This document shows positions 18,073 to 25,893 of a DNA stretch of 64,000 nt, in pieces; the first letter of the stretch is position 1; each line of letters opens with the position of its first letter. The notes beneath the pieces are model-generated. The model made no database searches. It was not told where the DNA came from and worked only from the letters and a program-made list of their open reading frames with translations. Source of the DNA: Lachnospiraceae bacterium UBA3804 (GTDB taxonomy: Bacteria > Bacillota > Clostridia > Lachnospirales > Lachnospiraceae); the NCBI GenBank assembly GCA_002368665.1, contig DFEK01000009.1:41194-105193 (forward strand). Reading direction: 5' to 3'. A program made the position numbers and the translations under genes.

Positions 18073-18282
18073 TTACACCATGATTTTCTGTGCCATCTCC
18101 TTGCTGATGGCAACGCGGGAATCCTTAACATTCACAATCACATTTCCGCCCATCTCGTTTACAACGGTAACCGCTCCTCCAACAACAAAGCCCAGATTTT
18201 CAAGATGCTGCTTGATCTCCGGCTTCCCGCCTACCTTCTTGATGATGTTTTCCTCTCCGATTGTTGCGTATCCCAATGGCAT
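18073..18282 (-). CDS. Second FeoA domain protein
   Basis: 69 residues: MPLGYATIGEENIIKKVG, IKQHLENLGFVVGGAVTVV and SRVAISKEMAQKIMV follow the FeoA beta-barrel pattern. Two FeoA proteins before FeoB is a common Clostridia arrangement. It is the first gene of the operon. ATG codons lie side by side at 18285 and 18282; AGAGGAG is six bases from the second, so I chose 18282. The downstream feoA begins about 47 bp after its stop. Confidence 0.93.
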   Translation of the reverse strand: MPLGYATIGEENIIKKVGGKPEIKQHLENLGFVVGGAVTVVNEMGGNVIVNVKDSRVAISKEMAQKIMV

Positions 18283-18326
18283 CATTTTCTCCTCTTGACC
18301 TTTCTTTCGCCCAGTGGTAATTCACA

Positions 18327-18423
18327 ACTAACATTCGTTAGTGTATACTAACCTATGGGCCAAAATTACGGTTAGCCATCGCTAACCATTTGAAAGTATA
18401 GTATTATTTCTTTTTTCTGTCAA
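18327..18423 (-). promoter_or_regulatory. feo promoter with two palindromic operators
   Basis: On the minus strand TTGACA (18418-18423), a 17-bp spacer and TATACT (18395-18400) make a near-consensus promoter. Eight bases downstream lies GGTTAGC-N4-GCTAACC (18370-18387), covering the start site. A second inverted repeat, ACTAAC-ATTC-GTTAGT (18327-18342), lies in the leader. The GGTTAG/CTAACC words resemble DtxR/IdeR-family iron operators, though the spacing is wider; regulation by iron is inferred. Confidence 0.65.
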
Positions 18424-19158
18424 CTACTCTTCGGAAAAATATTTATACTTTCCCGGAGTGGATCCCATATACCGTTTGAAAACACTCACGAAGTAACTTT
18501 GACTGGAGAATGCCAGGATATTGGCGATCTGAGAAGGGGTGTATTCCGCATATTTTAACATATTCGCAGCGGTTTCGACTTTCTTTACGGTAATATATTC
18601 GGAAACGGACATTCCGGTTTCCTTTTTAAATAACCGGCTTAAATACCCCGGTGCAATTCCTACTTCATCCGCAAGATCGCCCAGCAGGATCTTTTCATGC
18701 AGATGGTCGTAAATATAATGAACGGACGTGGCAATATGGCGGGAATACACTCTGCCGACGCGCACCGCCTTCATTCGCTCGGTATAGTCCCTGACCATTT
18801 TACGGTGCAGATTGGAAATCTGTTTCAGTGACACCGCACGGTCCGCTTCATTGATATAAAGGTCACTGATCAGATACGCCTGCTCATGCTCCATCCCGCC
18901 CTCAATGCAATACCGGGCCAGCATGGCAGCTGTAATCGCAAAATGATATTTAAAACTCTGCAGGCGGTTTTTCGAAAGCATGCCAAATCCGGATTTGTCG
19001 CAGAAATCCACCTTCAGTGTTTTCTCGACATCTTTCGAATTGCCCGATTTAACCGCATTGTAAAACTCAATCTCCGGAGAAAATGGAGCGTGATACAGCA
19101 TTTCCTCACGCATCAGGTATTCGCGGTAGAGAAGTTCCTTGCCGATTGTCTTATCCAT
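18424..19158 (-). CDS. AraC family transcriptional regulator
   Basis: 244 residues with a C-terminal AraC double helix-turn-helix: ILLGDLADEVGIAPGYLSRLF as the first motif and PSQIANILAFSSQSYFVSVF as the second, ending PGKYKYFSEE. The N-terminal 140 residues (helical, with EHEQAYLISDLYINEADRA) lack the typical cupin and resemble the all-helical sensor found in several Lachnospiraceae AraC proteins. It is divergent from the GH16 gene and probably activates it in response to a glucan breakdown product. This regulatory role is inferred from position and from an 11-bp direct repeat in the shared intergenic region. Confidence 0.9.
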   Translation of the reverse strand: MDKTIGKELLYREYLMREEMLYHAPFSPEIEFYNAVKSGNSKDVEKTLKVDFCDKSGFGMLSKNRLQSFKYHFAITAAMLARYCIEGGMEHEQAYLISDLYINEADRAVSLKQISNLHRKMVRDYTERMKAVRVGRVYSRHIATSVHYIYDHLHEKILLGDLADEVGIAPGYLSRLFKKETGMSVSEYITVKKVETAANMLKYAEYTPSQIANILAFSSQSYFVSVFKRYMGSTPGKYKYFSEE

Positions 19159-19201
19159 ATTTTATCCTCGTTTGAAGCAGATTTGTTTGTTTTACAAGAT
19201 A

Positions 19202-19239
19202 TCATTATTTTATCATATTTGTCATTATTTTAATATAAT
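19202..19239 (+). promoter_or_regulatory. Direct repeat and -10 box upstream of the GH16 gene
   Basis: TCATTATTTTA occurs twice, at 19202-19212 and 19222-19232, 20 bp apart start to start, followed by TATAAT at 19234-19239. AraC proteins bind direct half-sites about 21 bp apart adjoining the promoter, so these are candidate activator sites. No clear -35 is present, as expected for an activated promoter. Confidence 0.5.
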
Positions 19240-19316
19240 GTTATTTGCTTTTTTTCTATACTGAAATTATCAGTAATGTTTTTTGGGGAAGCAAACCAAA
19301 AAGGAGGCTACAAACG

Positions 19317-20735
19317 ATGAAAAAGATGAAAAAGACAGTTGCTGTTGCTCTGAGTACCACAATGGTTCTCGCCCTGTTTGCAGGATGCAACAAAACCAAA
19401 ATTTCCACGGAACCCGTAAGTACGGAACCCGCTGCATTTGTCGAGGAAGTTACCGTTCCCGAACTGGACGGCTATACTTTGCTTTGGAACGATGAATTCT
19501 CCGGGGATGCAATGGATGAAAGCATCTGGAGCTACGATCCGCACGAACCCGGCTGGACCAACGAAGAATTACAGGAATATACCACCTCAACCGATAATGT
19601 ATTCACACGGGAAGGCAAAATGGTTTTGAAAGCCATTAAGACCACCGATGAAAACGGAAAAGATTATTACACTTCCGGTAAGATCAAATCCCAGAACAAG
19701 AAAGACTTCATGTACGGCAAAGTTGTTGTCAGTGCCAAAGTTCCCGAGGGACAGGGACTCTGGCCTGCTATCTGGATGATGCCCACCGATGAAAGTTTCT
19801 ACGGTCAGTGGCCCAAATGCGGCGAGATCGACATCATGGAAGTTTTGGGAAGCGATGTAAAAACCGCTTACGGAACCGTACACTATGGCGAACCTCACGC
19901 TGAACAGCAGGGCACCGTAAACCTTACTTCCGGCTCTTTTGCCGATGACTTCCATGAATATTCCGTAGAATGGGAACCCGGTGAAATGAGATGGTACATT
20001 GACAATGAATTATACTTAACCGTAAATGACTGGTTTACCGCAGTAGCAGGCGAGGATGAGAAACCCTATCCCGCACCTTTTAACCAGAACTTCTTTGTAC
20101 AGCTGAACCTGGCTGTAGGAGGAACCTGGCCCGGAAACCCGGATGAAACTACCGATTTTGACAATGCGGAATTTCTGATCGACTATGTTCGTGTTTATCA
20201 GAAACCCGAATACGATACCAATGTAAAGAAACCCGAAAAGGAATTCAAACAGGCAGACGAAACCGGAAACTATATCACCGGCGGCGACTTTGCGGATCCC
20301 GAAGATCTCGGTACCGATTTAGACGAGGGCAAGGACTGGACCTTCCTCTTATTTGAGGGCGGCGAAGGCAGCGCATCCATCGAAGACGGAACCATGGTCA
20401 TTAAAACCGAAGCGGAAGGTAATGTGGATTACTCCGTACAGCTTGTCCAGCCCGGACTTCCGATGTACAAAGGACACAGCTACCGCTTAACCTTTGACTG
20501 CTGGGCAGATGAAGAAAGAGAACTGATCACCTGCGTATCCGCACCGAATGCAGGATGGATCAGATATCTGGAAGATACCACATTTACCGCAACCACCAAA
20601 CCCCAGACCTTTACCTATGAGTTCACGATGACCGAAAAGGATGACAACTATGGTCGTTTGGAATATAATATGGGTAATAAGGGCTCAACGGCTACCGTTT
20701 ATATCAAGAATGTACGCCTTGAGGAGATTGAATAA
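19317..20735 (+). CDS. Secreted GH16 beta-glucanase lipoprotein
   Basis: 472 residues. An N-terminal signal with lipobox LALFAGC predicts a lipoprotein. The GH16 domain (about residues 50-300) has the catalytic motif EIDIME (Glu170, Asp172, Glu175), flanked by LWPAIWMMP and ending DYVRVYQKPEY. The form with Met between Ile and Glu is typical of laminarinase/beta-1,3-glucanase-type members. Residues 330-472 form a beta-sandwich resembling carbohydrate-binding module family 4/9. It would hydrolyse beta-1,3 or mixed-linkage glucan at the cell surface. ATG at 19317 has AAGGAGG upstream; the frame opens earlier at 19245 without support. The GH5 gene follows by 15 bp. Confidence 0.93.
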   Translation: MKKMKKTVAVALSTTMVLALFAGCNKTKISTEPVSTEPAAFVEEVTVPELDGYTLLWNDEFSGDAMDESIWSYDPHEPGWTNEELQEYTTSTDNVFTREGKMVLKAIKTTDENGKDYYTSGKIKSQNKKDFMYGKVVVSAKVPEGQGLWPAIWMMPTDESFYGQWPKCGEIDIMEVLGSDVKTAYGTVHYGEPHAEQQGTVNLTSGSFADDFHEYSVEWEPGEMRWYIDNELYLTVNDWFTAVAGEDEKPYPAPFNQNFFVQLNLAVGGTWPGNPDETTDFDNAEFLIDYVRVYQKPEYDTNVKKPEKEFKQADETGNYITGGDFADPEDLGTDLDEGKDWTFLLFEGGEGSASIEDGTMVIKTEAEGNVDYSVQLVQPGLPMYKGHSYRLTFDCWADEERELITCVSAPNAGWIRYLEDTTFTATTKPQTFTYEFTMTEKDDNYGRLEYNMGNKGSTATVYIKNVRLEEIE

Positions 20736-20750
20736 TATAGGAGGGTTATT

Positions 20751-21746
20751 ATGCGCGCATTTACCGGTTTTTTAAAGGGTATCAACTTCGGCGGATGGCT
20801 TTCTCAGTGTGACCACACCAAGGAACGCTATGATACGTTCATTACCGAGAAAGATTTCGAAGAAGTCAAATCCAGAGGCTATGATCACGTTCGCGTGCCC
20901 ATTGACTATGAACTCCTCGTAGACGATGAAATGAATGTTAAAGAAGGCGGTTTCGCCTATATCGACATGGCAATCGAGAATTGCCGCAAGTACGGATTAA
21001 ACATGGTTCTTGATCTGCACCGTACCATCGGTTTTTCGTTTGATCCCGGACATAACAAGACCGGTTTCTTCGAAAGTGAAACCTATCAGGAATACTTCTA
21101 TCGGATTTGGGATATGCTTTCCGCCCGTTACGGTAAGAATGCAGACATGCTAGCTTTTGAGATGTTAAACGAAGTAACCAAGAAGGAATACTCCGATAGT
21201 TGGAACCGCATTTCCACGGAATGCATCAAGCGCATCCGTGTGAATGCACCCGACATCCGCATTCTTCTCGGCGGATATTACAACAACTCCGTGGAAGCAT
21301 TAAAAGACCTGGCTCTTCCCTATGATGAGAATATCGTTTATAACTTCCACTGCTACGAGCCTCTGTTATTCACCCACCAGGGTGCATATTGGGTAGCATG
21401 TATGGACACTTCATTCCGTTGCCATTACAAGATGCCGTTCCGCACTTATGAGGAACTGACCCAGAAGCAGGTTGGCATGGCCTTCACCGACTTTGATAAT
21501 CTCGATCCCAACCGTTGTCCCGATGAGGCATATTTTGACCGCCTGATCAGCGAAGCCGTTCGTGTGGCGGAAGAAAGAAACGTACCACTTTACTGCGGCG
21601 AATACGGTGTCATCGAGCTTGCAGACAGAGACGATGCCAAAGAGTGGTTCAAAGACTTCCATTCCGTTATGGACAAATATCAGATCGGCCGTGCGGTATG
21701 GACATACAAGGAAATGGATTTTGAAGTAGAGAAAGATTTATTCTAA
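20751..21746 (+). CDS. Cytoplasmic GH5-like beta-glucosidase/glucanase
   Basis: 331 residues without a signal peptide. The N-terminus FLKGINFGGWLSQCD and HVRVPIDYEL match the GH5 (cellulase family A) pattern. LNEVTKKEY carries the acid/base Asn-Glu (Glu141), and LYCGEYGVIEL the nucleophile (Glu284). Cytoplasmic GH5 enzymes of this type cut imported oligosaccharides. With the surface GH16 enzyme upstream in the same unit, the natural reading is beta-glucan breakdown outside followed by oligosaccharide cleavage inside. The ATG has AGGAGG upstream. No transporter lies in the window, so uptake must be encoded elsewhere. Confidence 0.9.
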   Translation: MRAFTGFLKGINFGGWLSQCDHTKERYDTFITEKDFEEVKSRGYDHVRVPIDYELLVDDEMNVKEGGFAYIDMAIENCRKYGLNMVLDLHRTIGFSFDPGHNKTGFFESETYQEYFYRIWDMLSARYGKNADMLAFEMLNEVTKKEYSDSWNRISTECIKRIRVNAPDIRILLGGYYNNSVEALKDLALPYDENIVYNFHCYEPLLFTHQGAYWVACMDTSFRCHYKMPFRTYEELTQKQVGMAFTDFDNLDPNRCPDEAYFDRLISEAVRVAEERNVPLYCGEYGVIELADRDDAKEWFKDFHSVMDKYQIGRAVWTYKEMDFEVEKDLF

Positions 21747-21780
21747 TTCATGCAATCCGGATTTCAAATCAAAGCATACA

Positions 21781-21811
21781 AAAAGCGCTGTGAAGATTCA
21801 CAGCGCTTTTA
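21781..21811. terminator. Bidirectional terminator after GH5 and the STAS gene
   Basis: AAAAGCGCTGTGAA-GA-TTCACAGCGCTTTT forms a 14-bp stem flanked by A and T runs, between two convergent genes. Confidence 0.85.
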
Positions 21812-21828
21812 ATATACATATTCAATTC

Positions 21829-22128
21829 TTATTCAATGGTGAGAATGTCTGAGAATCCGGTTACTTCGAAAATCTCCATAACTTCTTCGGAAACATTCTT
21901 TACTACCATGTTACCCTGCTTGGACATGATCTTCTGGCAGGAAAGTAAAACTCTGAGTCCGGCACTGGAAATGTAATCCAGTTTCTCCATATCAAATGTT
22001 AATTCCTTAACGCCTTCAATATCCTCTTTAATCTGCTGCTCTAATTCGGGAGCAGTCGTTGTATCCAATCTGCCATCCAAAACAACATTTAACGAACCTG
22101 CTTCCAATGTTTTCTTGATGTCTAACAT
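21829..22128 (-). CDS. STAS domain anti-sigma factor antagonist (RsbV/SpoIIAA-like)
   Basis: 99 residues, a single STAS domain. DGRLDTTTAPELEQQI and LDYISSAGLRVLLS are the family blocks; the second contains the serine that the partner kinase phosphorylates. When unphosphorylated it binds the anti-sigma factor and frees a sigma factor. The partner kinase lies directly upstream (59 bp). No sigma factor gene is in the pair, so the target is unknown and could be a non-sigma output. Confidence 0.92.
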   Translation of the reverse strand: MLDIKKTLEAGSLNVVLDGRLDTTTAPELEQQIKEDIEGVKELTFDMEKLDYISSAGLRVLLSCQKIMSKQGNMVVKNVSEEVMEIFEVTGFSDILTIE

Positions 22129-22187
22129 AATATTTCCTCCTTATGTGAGTTCCCTAGTTCTTATTTTAAGTAATTTTCCCAAGAAAA

Positions 22188-22595
22188 TCAAATTTTTTTT
22201 ACTAAAGTTAAAATATTATACCCGTCCGTACGCTCATATCGCATATCATCCATGCTTTTCTTCACCATATAGATGCCCAATCCGCCGATGGAACGGTCCG
22301 CAGCTTTCGCTTCCACATCCGGATCTTCCTTCAGTAACGGGTTAAACGGAATGCCCTGATCCTTAAAGACAACGGTAAGTGTTTGCGGGTCTCCGGCCAC
22401 TTCCGCAAGAATCGTGGCGCCTCCCACATTCGGGGTATATGCATAATGCGCAATATTAACGAAAATCTCTTCCACAGCCACTTCAATCTGCATCTGCAGT
22501 TTCATGGAACAGCCTGCTTCTTCGAGAATTCCCGTCACGAAACCGAGTACTTTATTCAGGTTATTTACTTTTGCTTCAATACTAAGCTCTTTCAT
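22188..22595 (-). CDS. RsbW-like anti-sigma serine kinase (GHKL ATPase)
   Basis: 135 residues, a stand-alone HATPase_c domain. The N-box is VEEIFVNIAHYAY, the G1 box VFKDQGIPFNP and the G2 box SIGGLGIYMVKKSMD. Such proteins bind a sigma factor and phosphorylate a STAS antagonist. Co-orientation with the STAS gene supports a partner-switching pair. Order here is kinase first, antagonist second, the reverse of the rsbV-rsbW order in Bacillus. Confidence 0.9.
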   Translation of the reverse strand: MKELSIEAKVNNLNKVLGFVTGILEEAGCSMKLQMQIEVAVEEIFVNIAHYAYTPNVGGATILAEVAGDPQTLTVVFKDQGIPFNPLLKEDPDVEAKAADRSIGGLGIYMVKKSMDDMRYERTDGYNILTLVKKI

Positions 22596-22662
22596 AGTAA
22601 TCCCTCAATGTAATCATTATACTACACTTTTAGAAAGAATAGAAGAAAAACGTGAAAAATAC

Positions 22663-22692
22663 TTGTTTCACCTATTCACCCTGCGGTATAAT
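22663..22692 (+). promoter_or_regulatory. Promoter for the Rrf2-family gene
   Basis: TTGTTT (22663-22668), 18-bp spacer, TATAAT (22687-22692), 27 bp before the start codon. The short leader leaves room for autoregulation but no palindrome is evident. Confidence 0.55.
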
Positions 22693-22719
22693 GGGTCAAA
22701 GAGAAAAGGAGTCGACATC

Positions 22720-23115
22720 ATGATTTCTACAAGGGGAAGATACGCAATCCGCGTAATGATTGATTTAGCTGAGAACGATACCGGGAACTATATTCCGTTA
22801 AAAGACATTGCCGAAAGGCAGGGTGTTTCCAAAAAATATCTGGAAATCATCGTCAAAGATATGGTAGCCGGAGGACTTTTGACCGGAGCCAGCGGAAAAG
22901 GCGGCGGATACAAGCTCTGCAGGAACCCGGATCAATACACCATCGGGGAAATACTGGAGTTAATGGAAGGCCCCCTAAACTCCGTGGCCTGCCTGGCCGA
23001 TGCCAAGAACGATTGCCCGAGGAAAAAAGTCTGTCAGACACTTCCGATGTGGGAAGAATATGACAAAATGGTACACGACTTCTTCTATGGCAAGAAATTA
23101 AGTGATCTGTTGTAA
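22720..23115 (+). CDS. Rrf2 family transcriptional regulator with IscR-like cysteines
   Basis: 131 residues. The winged helix begins MISTRGRYAIRVMIDLAEND, with IPLKDIAERQGVSKKYLEII and GKGGGYKLCR as the wing. The block CLADAKNDCPRKKVC supplies three cysteines spaced like those that hold the [2Fe-2S] cluster in IscR, so this may sense iron-sulfur or redox status. ATG at 22720 is preceded by AAAGGAG; the open frame upstream to 22504 has no support and overlaps the divergent kinase gene. No isc or suf genes are in the window. Confidence 0.92.
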   Translation: MISTRGRYAIRVMIDLAENDTGNYIPLKDIAERQGVSKKYLEIIVKDMVAGGLLTGASGKGGGYKLCRNPDQYTIGEILELMEGPLNSVACLADAKNDCPRKKVCQTLPMWEEYDKMVHDFFYGKKLSDLL

Positions 23116-23119
23116 TTAC

Positions 23120-23146
23120 AAACCGGCATGTTTCCATGCCGGTTTT
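23120..23146. terminator. Bidirectional terminator
   Basis: AAACCGGCATG-TTTC-CATGCCGGTTT, an 11-bp stem followed by T residues, between the convergent Rrf2 and YhaN-like genes. Confidence 0.85.
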
Positions 23147-23148
23147 TC

Positions 23149-25893
23149 TTATGCTCTGTCTTTGTGACAGGTGCAGTAGATGATTTGGTAATCCGCCGAA
23201 ACCTGCTTCAGAAATTCTTTCGCGCTCTTTAGATGTTCTTCATCCAGATTGACAAAAGGATCGTCCATTACGACCACCGGGCGTTCGTTTTGATACATAA
23301 CATCCAGAAGTGCAAACCGGATACAGGTTCCGATCATATCGGAATACCCTTCGCTCTGGCTTTGAATATCGTGATAAGAGCCCTCTTCCTTCTTCGTAAA
23401 ATTCATCTGCGCATCCACACGGAAATCCGCCGAATTTCCGTCCGCCGTTGTCATGACACCGTAGTATTTTTCAAACGAATCCTTGATCGGACTCATGAAT
23501 CTTGCGATGAAACTTTCCTTGGATTTCTGCAGATATTCTCTGGTTTTGGCCACCTGATCGTATCGCGCAAGTCCCTCGTCATACACTTCCTTTTTGGCCT
23601 CTTTACGCTCTTTCTTTTCTTCGATCTGCTCCAGTTCCTGATAAATCGTTTCGATATTTCTGTTGTAGGAGCTGATATGGGAAGCCTTCTCATCCAGACC
23701 GTCGTTTATCTCATTTAGCTGCGTCGTAAGAGATTCCGACAATGCTTCTTCGTCTTCTTCGGCCGCAAGTTCTTCCACACCCTTTTCATCGTAAAGGCGC
23801 GCAACCTCTCCGTTCTCTTCCCGATAGGTATCTTCCTTTAATTTGGCCTGCTTATATTCGCTTTGTGCACTGTCATACGCTGCAATTTGCAGGGACAGAT
23901 CACCCGCAAATTTCTGTGCGGATTCATAGTCCGTAAATTCTTTGTTCAGGGAATGCAGCGCCTCTTCGAGTGACACGTCCAAAGCCGCGAGTTCCTGCTT
24001 TTGCTTGGCAATATCTTCTTCCTGTGCCTCTTTTGCGGCAGTCACTTCCTTAAATTCACCCACACGGCTCTTCATCTCATAGAGCACATCCTGTGCATCC
24101 TGGCGGGAATAACTGATAGCAAACCGGTCCAGAAAAGTTCTTAATTCACTCTCCAAAGAAAGGATCTTCTCTTTGTCGGAGTCAATTTCTCCACGCAGGC
24201 TTTCGATTTCTTTCAGGCATTTTGTTTCCTGCTCATTGTTCTTTCGGATCTCATCATCAAAACGGGCCGTATCTTCTGGTACCTCCAATACGGGAGCGGA
24301 CTGCAGGATTTCCGGAATCACGGGTGGTGTTAAAGGTGCATCCGACGGAGCCTTTGGAAATTCCGGTAATGCAACATTACTCTTCTTTCCGGCAAAGGAA
24401 AGAATCAAAAGGATTATTCCAAGCAAAACCAAAACACCCGCCACAACATACAATACGGGAGTGATCTTCAAGGCAAAGCAAACGATTGCAACCGCAATAC
24501 CGATAATGATTGCAATGATTCCGGGAATCAAGGTTGCGCCCGATGCTTTTTTCTTCGCACTTAACTGTGCCCGGAGCGCTTCTACCTTCTTACATTCCTC
24601 TTCGTATTCCTTCTGCTTTGCGTGATACTGCTCTACCTTCTCTTCATAGATCTTTCGCTCATTCTCAAAACGTTCTTTCGCTTCTTTCATCTGCGCTTTC
24701 TGCTTCTCGATTGCGATCAAAACTTCATCCCTTTGTTTCTTCTTTTCCTCTTTTTCTTTTCCCAGTGCAAGGGATGCTCCGCGCAGATTCTCCACGGTCT
24801 TCTGTCCGGTTTCGATATCCCGGCTGCGTTTCTCATTCTCCTTAAGAAGTTCCTTCACCAGATCCAATTGCTCTAATGCCTTCTGCACTTCCTCATCCGT
24901 CGGCGGTTCCTCTTTGAAATATTTGCGGAGTCTTTCGTAACGGGTATTATCCAAAGATTCCGTCGCCTGATCCAAAGCAGACTTTCGCTTTCTTGCGTCG
25001 TTTACGAGTTTCAAAATGGTATCCGGTGCTTCTTTGGAGGGAAGTATGCCTCCGAGAAGGGCAAGATTTTCCCTTGTCGATTCCTCCCTTGCCATGGTTT
25101 CTTCGTGCAGGGCATGCAATGTCCGAAGGGCTGTGATTTTACCCTTCTTCTCTCCGAGTTTACGCTGCTGTTCCAAAACAGCGCTCCGTTTTTCTTTCAG
25201 CAGTGCTTCTTCTTTCTGTTCGGTTTTCTTCTTTTCCTCAAGATCAAGGAGCTGTGCTTTGTACGCGCTGTCTTTTTTACACTCCTCGTTTAAAACCCGG
25301 ATTTCCTCATTCAGCTTATATAAGGAACCGTTCTTTTTCTTGGGGGAATGATTGTTCAGATAGTCTTTTAAGTCCTCGTCAACCTTGTCGAAATTGTTTA
25401 AATCGTTGGTCTGGGAAAGCGTACTGACCTTGGAGCTGATGGTGCTGTTTACACCGTCATACTTGATCATGTCATGGTCGATAAAGCCCGTTCTTTTATA
25501 GGATTCACTGTCGATCCCGAACAGTTCGATTCCGATATTCTCCGTATAATCTTTGCTCGGAAGGCCGGTCAGTGCATCAAAAAGCGCAAATTTGCCGTCA
25601 CTGTCTTTCGTTCCGAAATCACGGTTTAAAACATACCGTTTGCCGTTTACCTCAAAGGTGATCTCGCCGCCGAAGAAGCCCTTGTTCCAGGGCTGGTAGC
25701 GCATACGGTCATTGACGGCAAAGTCTCTCTTTCGTCCGCCTTCCAGACCGTAAAACATGGTACGGATAAAAGCGGCAAGCGTGGATTTGCCCCATCCGTT
25801 CGGATGCAGTACAATATTCAGTCCCTGCGTACAATCCAGATCCAGGTTGGAGATGGTTCCGAAATTTTCGATGCGGATATGAAGAATTCTCAT
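23149..25893 (-). CDS. yhaN: YhaN-like SMC/SbcC-type AAA ATPase with membrane hairpin
   Basis: 914 residues. The N-terminal ATPase half has a Walker A-like PNGWGKSTLAAFIRTMFYG. Long heptad-rich coiled coils occupy about 170-440 and 540-800. The C-terminal half shows SEGYSDMIGTCIRFALLDV and a Walker B RPVVVMDDPFVNLD. Two hydrophobic segments near residues 450-500 interrupt the coiled coil, a feature of the Bacillus YhaN group rather than of SbcC, and would place the hinge at the membrane. It overlaps the upstream nuclease gene by 4 bp. By analogy the pair acts on DNA ends in repair, possibly membrane-tethered. Confidence 0.82.
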   Translation of the reverse strand: MRILHIRIENFGTISNLDLDCTQGLNIVLHPNGWGKSTLAAFIRTMFYGLEGGRKRDFAVNDRMRYQPWNKGFFGGEITFEVNGKRYVLNRDFGTKDSDGKFALFDALTGLPSKDYTENIGIELFGIDSESYKRTGFIDHDMIKYDGVNSTISSKVSTLSQTNDLNNFDKVDEDLKDYLNNHSPKKKNGSLYKLNEEIRVLNEECKKDSAYKAQLLDLEEKKKTEQKEEALLKEKRSAVLEQQRKLGEKKGKITALRTLHALHEETMAREESTRENLALLGGILPSKEAPDTILKLVNDARKRKSALDQATESLDNTRYERLRKYFKEEPPTDEEVQKALEQLDLVKELLKENEKRSRDIETGQKTVENLRGASLALGKEKEEKKKQRDEVLIAIEKQKAQMKEAKERFENERKIYEEKVEQYHAKQKEYEEECKKVEALRAQLSAKKKASGATLIPGIIAIIIGIAVAIVCFALKITPVLYVVAGVLVLLGIILLILSFAGKKSNVALPEFPKAPSDAPLTPPVIPEILQSAPVLEVPEDTARFDDEIRKNNEQETKCLKEIESLRGEIDSDKEKILSLESELRTFLDRFAISYSRQDAQDVLYEMKSRVGEFKEVTAAKEAQEEDIAKQKQELAALDVSLEEALHSLNKEFTDYESAQKFAGDLSLQIAAYDSAQSEYKQAKLKEDTYREENGEVARLYDEKGVEELAAEEDEEALSESLTTQLNEINDGLDEKASHISSYNRNIETIYQELEQIEEKKERKEAKKEVYDEGLARYDQVAKTREYLQKSKESFIARFMSPIKDSFEKYYGVMTTADGNSADFRVDAQMNFTKKEEGSYHDIQSQSEGYSDMIGTCIRFALLDVMYQNERPVVVMDDPFVNLDEEHLKSAKEFLKQVSADYQIIYCTCHKDRA

